Shown here: in pieces, positions 60,642 to 64,000 of the stretch
Layout: every line of letters starts with the position of its first letter
Position numbering within the stretch: position 1 is the stretch's first letter
From: Thermus igniterrae ATCC 700962
GTDB taxonomy: Bacteria > Deinococcota > Deinococci > Deinococcales > Thermaceae
Length of the DNA: 64,000 bases
Direction of reading: 5' to 3'
Assembly (NCBI RefSeq): GCF_000376265.1
Contig: NZ_AQWU01000068.1
Location: 156 to 64,155, forward strand
Translations under genes and position numbers: made by a program
The notes under the pieces: generated by a model
Databases searched by the model: none
What the model was told of the DNA's origin: nothing
Seen by the model: the letters and a program-made list of their open reading frames with translations, nothing else

Positions 60642-61099
60642 TAACGCCGCCGCTTCTTGCGGGCCAGGAGGGGGCCCAGGAGGAGGAGGGCCGCCCCCAG
60701 GGTCACGCACACGTCCGCCAGGTTGAAGACGGGAAAGGTGGCGATGAGGGGGATCTGGGTCCCCAGGTCCAGGTAGTCCACCACCCAGCCCCGGCCCAGG
60801 CGGTCTATGCCGTTGCCCAAGGCCCCGGCGGCGATCAGGGAAAGGGCCAGGGCCTCAAAGAGGGGGTAGCGCCGCCGGGCCAGGAGGTAGAGGAGGACCG
60901 CCCCCACCCCCAGGCTGAGCCAGCCCAGGAGGAAGGCCTTTCCCGCCAGGAGCCCGAACCCCGCCCCGGTGTTCTGCACCAGGGTGAGGTAGAGGAGGTC
61001 CCCCAGGAAGGGTCTGGGCACGGGGGAGAGGTTCTCCAGGGCCCAGAGCTTCAGGATCTGGTCTAGGGCGATGAGGAGGGGCACCAGCACCGTGGGCAT
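60638..61099 (-). CDS. lspA: Lipoprotein signal peptidase
   Basis: Cleaves prolipoprotein signal peptides; needed for lipoproteins such as the metalloprotease at 37921-40041. 153 residues, four membrane helices. Catalytic motifs: [20 protein letters not shown] and [14 protein letters not shown] (the two Asp). Minus-strand TAGACT (61112-61107) ends seven bases before ATG 61099. Confidence 0.95.
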   Translation of the reverse strand: MPTVLVPLLIALDQILKLWALENLSPVPRPFLGDLLYLTLVQNTGAGFGLLAGKAFLLGWLSLGVGAVLLYLLARRRYPLFEALALSLIAAGALGNGIDRLGRGWVVDYLDLGTQIPLIATFPVFNLADVCVTLGAALLLLGPLLARKKRRRY

Positions 61100-61130
61100 C
61101 CCAAAGAGTCTACCGGATGGCAGGCGGTGT

Positions 61131-61138
61131 GCTATACT
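61131..61138 (+). promoter_or_regulatory. rpmB extended -10 promoter
   Basis: TATACT (61133-61138) is preceded by TG at 61130-61131 (TG-C-TATACT), an extended -10. The transcript would have a leader of about 28 bases with a GGGAGG ribosome site, unlike the many leaderless genes nearby. Confidence 0.6.
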
Positions 61139-61172
61139 CCTTAGGGTTTGCCTTCGGGCACGGGAGGGTGGT

Positions 61173-61469
61173 ATGTCCAAGGTTTGCGAGATCAGCGGGA
61201 AGCGGCCCATCGTGGCCAACAGCATTGAGCGGCGGGGTAAGGCCAAGCGGGAAGGGGGTGTGGGCCGGAAGACCACGGGCATCTCCAAGCGGCGCCAGTA
61301 CCCCAACCTGCAGAAGGTGCGCGTGCGGGTGGCGGGCCAGGAGATCACCTTCCGGGTGGCCACCAGCCACATCCCCAAGGTCTACGAGCTCCTGGAGCGG
61401 GCCAAGGGCCTGAAGCTGGAGGGGCTTTCCGCCAAGGAGATTAAAGAGCGCCTCCTGAAGCTCCTCTAG
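61173..61469 (+). CDS. rpmB: 50S ribosomal protein L28
   Basis: 98 residues, the length known for Thermus L28, longer than in E. coli. Starts [21 protein letters not shown] and contains [23 protein letters not shown] 61173 with a GGGAGGGTGG site. Monocistronic: own promoter and a strong terminator downstream. Confidence 0.97.
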   Translation: MSKVCEISGKRPIVANSIERRGKAKREGGVGRKTTGISKRRQYPNLQKVRVRVAGQEITFRVATSHIPKVYELLERAKGLKLEGLSAKEIKERLLKLL

Positions 61470-61486
61470 TCCCCCTTTCCCGAAGC

Positions 61487-61511
61487 AAAGCCCCCCGGGA
61501 GGGGGGCTTTT
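61487..61511 (+). terminator. Rho-independent terminator of rpmB
   Basis: A perfect 10-bp stem AAAGCCCCCC/GGGGGGCTTT with loop GGGA, followed by T. The next gene's -10 element TAGCAT (61513-61518) starts two bases after it. Confidence 0.88.
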
Positions 61512-61524
61512 GTAGCATGGGGCC

Positions 61525-62220
61525 ATGGTCTGGAAGCCGGGGCACTACCTCCTCCTCTTCCTGGCCCTCTACGCCCTGGTGGTGAGCCTGGGCTTCCTGG
61601 CCCGGGGGCGGCAGCTTGCCGCCCTGCGCCAGGAGGTGGGGGCTCTTTCCCAAAAGGCCCTCTTGGCCCCCGAGGGCTACCTCCTGCCCCTGCCCGGGGC
61701 CTGCCTGCCCAGCCGCCCGGAGAACCTTCCGGGGGCGCCCAGGCCCTACCGCAAGGGGGTGAGCGCGGGCTTTGTCTTCCAGGCGGGGGATGCCTGCGTG
61801 CCCGTGGTGCGGGGGATGGGGGTGGTGGCCGCCGCCTCGGGGGAGGTGGTGAAGGTGGACCGGAACCACCAAGAACCCTCCCCCGAGGCCTACCGGGCCC
61901 TTTTGGAGCGGGTGCGGGAGGGGGCGGGGCCGGAGGAGATGGACCTTTTGCGGGGCCTCGAGGTCTGGATCCGCCACCCCGACGGCCGCGTGAGCGTTTA
62001 CGCCCACCTCGAGGCCCCCTACAGCAACCTCTCCCCCGGACAAAGGGTCCTCCGCGGGGACCCCATCGGCTACCTGGGCAACACCGGGCTCATGGGAGGG
62101 GCTCCCAGGCTCCTCTTTGAGCTCTGGGAGGGGGAGCCAGACCGGGGCCGCTTCCTCTTCCAGGGCCTGGACCGCGAGGCCCTCCTCCGGGAGGCCAAGG
62201 CCTTCTTCCGCTTAGAATAG
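61525..62220 (+). CDS. Membrane-anchored M23 (LytM)-like protein with degenerate active site
   Basis: 231 residues: one N-terminal membrane helix (8-25), a short coiled region, then an M23-like beta domain (GMGVVAAASGEVVKVDRNH, VSVYAHLEAPYSNLSPGQRVLRGDPIGYLGNTG). The zinc ligands are lost: HxGxD reads RKGVS (76-80) and PHLHFE reads PRLLFE (194-199); only the His in YAHL remains. It may act like EnvC/NlpD-type activators of cell-wall amidases. TAGCAT, six bases, ATG 61525: leaderless. Confidence 0.85.
   Translation: MVWKPGHYLLLFLALYALVVSLGFLARGRQLAALRQEVGALSQKALLAPEGYLLPLPGACLPSRPENLPGAPRPYRKGVSAGFVFQAGDACVPVVRGMGVVAAASGEVVKVDRNHQEPSPEAYRALLERVREGAGPEEMDLLRGLEVWIRHPDGRVSVYAHLEAPYSNLSPGQRVLRGDPIGYLGNTGLMGGAPRLLFELWEGEPDRGRFLFQGLDREALLREAKAFFRLE
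62213..62218 (+). promoter_or_regulatory. -10 element TAGAAT of the AI-2E-family gene
   Basis: TAGAAT overlaps the last codons of the M23-like gene and ends six bases before GTG 62225. Confidence 0.5.
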
Positions 62221-62224
62221 CCCC

Positions 62225-63322
62225 GTGCGCGAGGCCTTCCTCCGGGTCTGGGAGAACCCCTATGTGCGGGTTCTCGCCTACCTCCTCCTGGCCTTTTTGG
62301 CCTACCGCCTCCTGGCCCGGGCCTGGCCTGCTCTTTCCGTCCTCCTCACCGCCTTTGCCTTCGCCTACCTGGCCCACCCGGTGGTGCGCTTCTTTGAGGC
62401 CCGGAGGCTTCCCCGGGCCCTGGGGGTGGTCCTGGTCTACCTGGGCCTGGGGCTCTTTTTGGGCCTGGCCTCCTTCCTCACTGCCCAGACGGTGGTGGAG
62501 CTTTCCCATCTCGCCCGCGAACTCCCCCGCCTCCTGGACCCCCTCCTGGCCTGGTTCCTGGGCCTGCCCGACCGGGTGGAGGCCCTGCCCATCCCCGAGG
62601 CCCTCGAGCCCATCCTGGCCGAGGCCGGCCGCAACCTCCAGGGCCTCCTCCAGGGCTTTCTGGAGGCCGTGGTGCGCTGGCTCCAGGGCCTCCTCTCCCA
62701 AGGGGGAAACCTCCTGGGCTTTTTCACTGGCCTCCTGGGCGGCATCTTCCAGCTCCTCACCGCCCTCACCCTCTCCATCTACTTCCTCTACGACCTCCCC
62801 CGCCTGGGCCAGGCCGCGCTTCGCGCCTTCCCCGAGCCCTACCAGCCCCTGGTGGCCGAGCTGGCCCACAAGCTGGACCGGAGCGTGGGGGGGTATGTGC
62901 GGGGCCAGCTCCTGGTGGCCTTCCTGGTGGGGCTTTTGGTGGGGGTGGGGCTTTGGCTGGTGGGCGTGCCCCTGGCCGCCAGCCTGGGCTTCCTGGCCGG
63001 GGTCTTCAACCTTATCCCCTTCGTGGGGGTGATCGTCTCCGGGGTGCCTGCCCTCCTCCTGGCGGCCACCGGGGGGTTCGGCAAGGTCCTTCTGGCCTTC
63101 CTCGTCCTCTGGCTGGCCAACCAGCTGGAGGGAAACCTCCTGGGCCCCCTCATCGTGGGCCGGGCCACCCGGCTCCACCCGGTGACGGCCATCGCCGCCA
63201 TCCTGGTGGGGGCCAGCCTCTTCGGCCTCTGGGGGGCCCTGCTGGGCGTGCCCGCGGCCGCCTTCCTGAAGGTGCTCCTGGAGGACTACTACCGGCAGAG
63301 CCGCTTCTACCGGGAGGGCTAG
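62225..63322 (+). CDS. AI-2E-family transporter (PerM/YdiK type)
   Basis: 365 residues, about eight membrane helices with a hydrophilic central region (115-185). [40 protein letters not shown] and FIPFVG-like [20 protein letters not shown], plus [21 protein letters not shown], are family signatures. Members export diverse small molecules or Na+; substrate unknown. The stop shares CTAG with the convergent permease. Confidence 0.9.
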   Translation: MREAFLRVWENPYVRVLAYLLLAFLAYRLLARAWPALSVLLTAFAFAYLAHPVVRFFEARRLPRALGVVLVYLGLGLFLGLASFLTAQTVVELSHLARELPRLLDPLLAWFLGLPDRVEALPIPEALEPILAEAGRNLQGLLQGFLEAVVRWLQGLLSQGGNLLGFFTGLLGGIFQLLTALTLSIYFLYDLPRLGQAALRAFPEPYQPLVAELAHKLDRSVGGYVRGQLLVAFLVGLLVGVGLWLVGVPLAASLGFLAGVFNLIPFVGVIVSGVPALLLAATGGFGKVLLAFLVLWLANQLEGNLLGPLIVGRATRLHPVTAIAAILVGASLFGLWGALLGVPAAAFLKVLLEDYYRQSRFYREG

Positions 63323-64000
63323 GGTAGCCTTTCCTCCTCCGTGACCAGGGCCTCGGGCTCCAGTTGCCGGGGCAGGAGCAGGTTGAGCACCACCCCCACC
63401 AGGGCGGCCAGGGCCATCCCGCTCACCTTGAGGGGCACCGCGGCCCCGGCCACCTGCACCGTCCCCAGCTGGGCCACCGCCCCCCCCAGGCCCAGGACCA
63501 GGATGGCCGAGACCACGATCAGGTTGCGGCTGTGGGTGAAGTCAATCTCCGCCTCGGCCAGGGTGCGGATGCCCACCGAGGCGATCATGCCGAAAAGGAG
63601 CATGGCGATGCCCCCCAGGACCCCCTGGGGCAGGGTCTGGAGGAGGGCAGCCAGCTTGGGAGAGAAGGAGAGGAGGATGGCGAAGAGGGCGGCCATGCGC
63701 AGGACCACGGGGTCGTAAACCCGGGTCACCGCCAGCACCCCGGTGTTCTCCGAGTAGGTGGTGTTGGCCGGCCCGCCCAAAAGCCCTGCCAGGCTGGTGG
63801 CCAGGCCGTCCCCCAGGAGGGTGCGGTGGAGGCCCGGCCTGGCGAAGAAGTCCTTCCCTACCACCCGGCCGTTGGTGAGGATGTCCCCGATGTGCTCCAT
63901 CACCGTAACGAAGGCCACGGGGGCGATGAGGAGCACCGCCCCCCACTCAAAGGCGGCCGGGGTGAAGGGGGGCAGGCCGAACCAGGCCGCCTCCCCCAGG
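63319..64000 (-). CDS. Uracil/xanthine permease (partial, 5' end outside the window)
   Basis: C-terminal 226 residues of a nucleobase permease, continuing past the window end. [15 protein letters not shown] (substrate-site Glu), [26 protein letters not shown] (family signature) and [19 protein letters not shown] are typical of UraA/xanthine permeases. The reading frame upstream is open to base 64000 ([19 protein letters not shown]). Confidence 0.94.
   Translation of the reverse strand, partial: LGEAAWFGLPPFTPAAFEWGAVLLIAPVAFVTVMEHIGDILTNGRVVGKDFFARPGLHRTLLGDGLATSLAGLLGGPANTTYSENTGVLAVTRVYDPVVLRMAALFAILLSFSPKLAALLQTLPQGVLGGIAMLLFGMIASVGIRTLAEAEIDFTHSRNLIVVSAILVLGLGGAVAQLGTVQVAGAAVPLKVSGMALAALVGVVLNLLLPRQLEPEALVTEEERLP

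Overview
The window is very GC-rich (roughly 68-70%), with G/C-ending codons, frequent GTG and TTG starts, and proteins that closely resemble those I remember from Thermus thermophilus (Soj, Spo0J, DnaA, PPase, LeuRS, AspC, L28). I read it as chromosomal DNA of a Thermus species, probably not T. thermophilus itself. It contains the replication origin. I see no rRNA, insertion sequence, prophage or CRISPR array, and only one tRNA.

Region by region. (1) 1-3.2 kb: end of an unidentified gene, the RNA ligase RtcB and a secreted phosphodiester-glycosidase-like protein. (2) 3.2-15.8 kb, the origin domain: pyk-eno-dnaN and dnaA on the minus strand with oriC (13 DnaA boxes) between dnaN and dnaA; on the plus strand mnmG-rsmG-soj-spo0J with a parS site at the mnmG/rsmG junction; then comEC-comEA and a membrane protein, with a second parS-like site inside comEC. 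(3) 15.8-28.5 kb: housekeeping genes (GDPD, ppa, rsmI, pfkA, pheST, a glcE-like gene, priA, alr). (4) 28.4-35.4 kb: a long minus-strand run, ABC ATPase-ABC permease-SPFH-Arc/RHH-PH-CPBP protease followed by rapZ-yvcK and a DOMON-like membrane protein. (5) 35.5-46.1 kb: cobalamin adenosyltransferase, MFS transporter, tRNA-Arg(ACG), a large secreted metalloprotease, proBA, a BrkB-family protein, and leuS behind what looks like a leader-peptide attenuator. (6) 46-57 kb: Clp1-like polynucleotide kinase, acyl-CoA dehydrogenase, rlmN, fused moaDE, hrcA, amtB-glnB, an AlbA_2/HATPase regulator, trmL, phosphoesterase, HDAC-family deacetylase and a double GNAT. (7) 57-64 kb: degenerate histidine phosphatase, lipid kinase, a decayed MNT/HEPN pair, aspC, lspA, rpmB, a degenerate M23 protein, an AI-2E-family transporter and a partial uracil/xanthine permease.

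Genome style. Genes are packed very tightly. Nearly every convergent pair overlaps at its 3' ends, four of them by the single tetranucleotide CTAG. More than 20 genes have a -10 hexamer ending 6-7 nt before the start codon, which implies leaderless mRNAs. Three divergent pairs appear to share one symmetric -10 element that serves both leaderless genes.

Most notable signals: (a) the palindromic octamer CCTCGAGG, which I counted 43 times in 64 kb, with only three CTCGAG sites outside it; (b) a leaderless 8-codon leader peptide with one CTA Leu codon and mutually exclusive hairpins in front of leuS; (c) a DnaA-trio-like array beside the outermost oriC DnaA box; (d) shared bidirectional leaderless promoters; (e) a compact ABC/SPFH/Arc/PH/CPBP membrane cassette of unknown function. 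Several enzymes (PriA, a histidine phosphatase, an M23 peptidase) have lost catalytic residues. All statements come from reading the sequence and from memory of the families; no database search was run.
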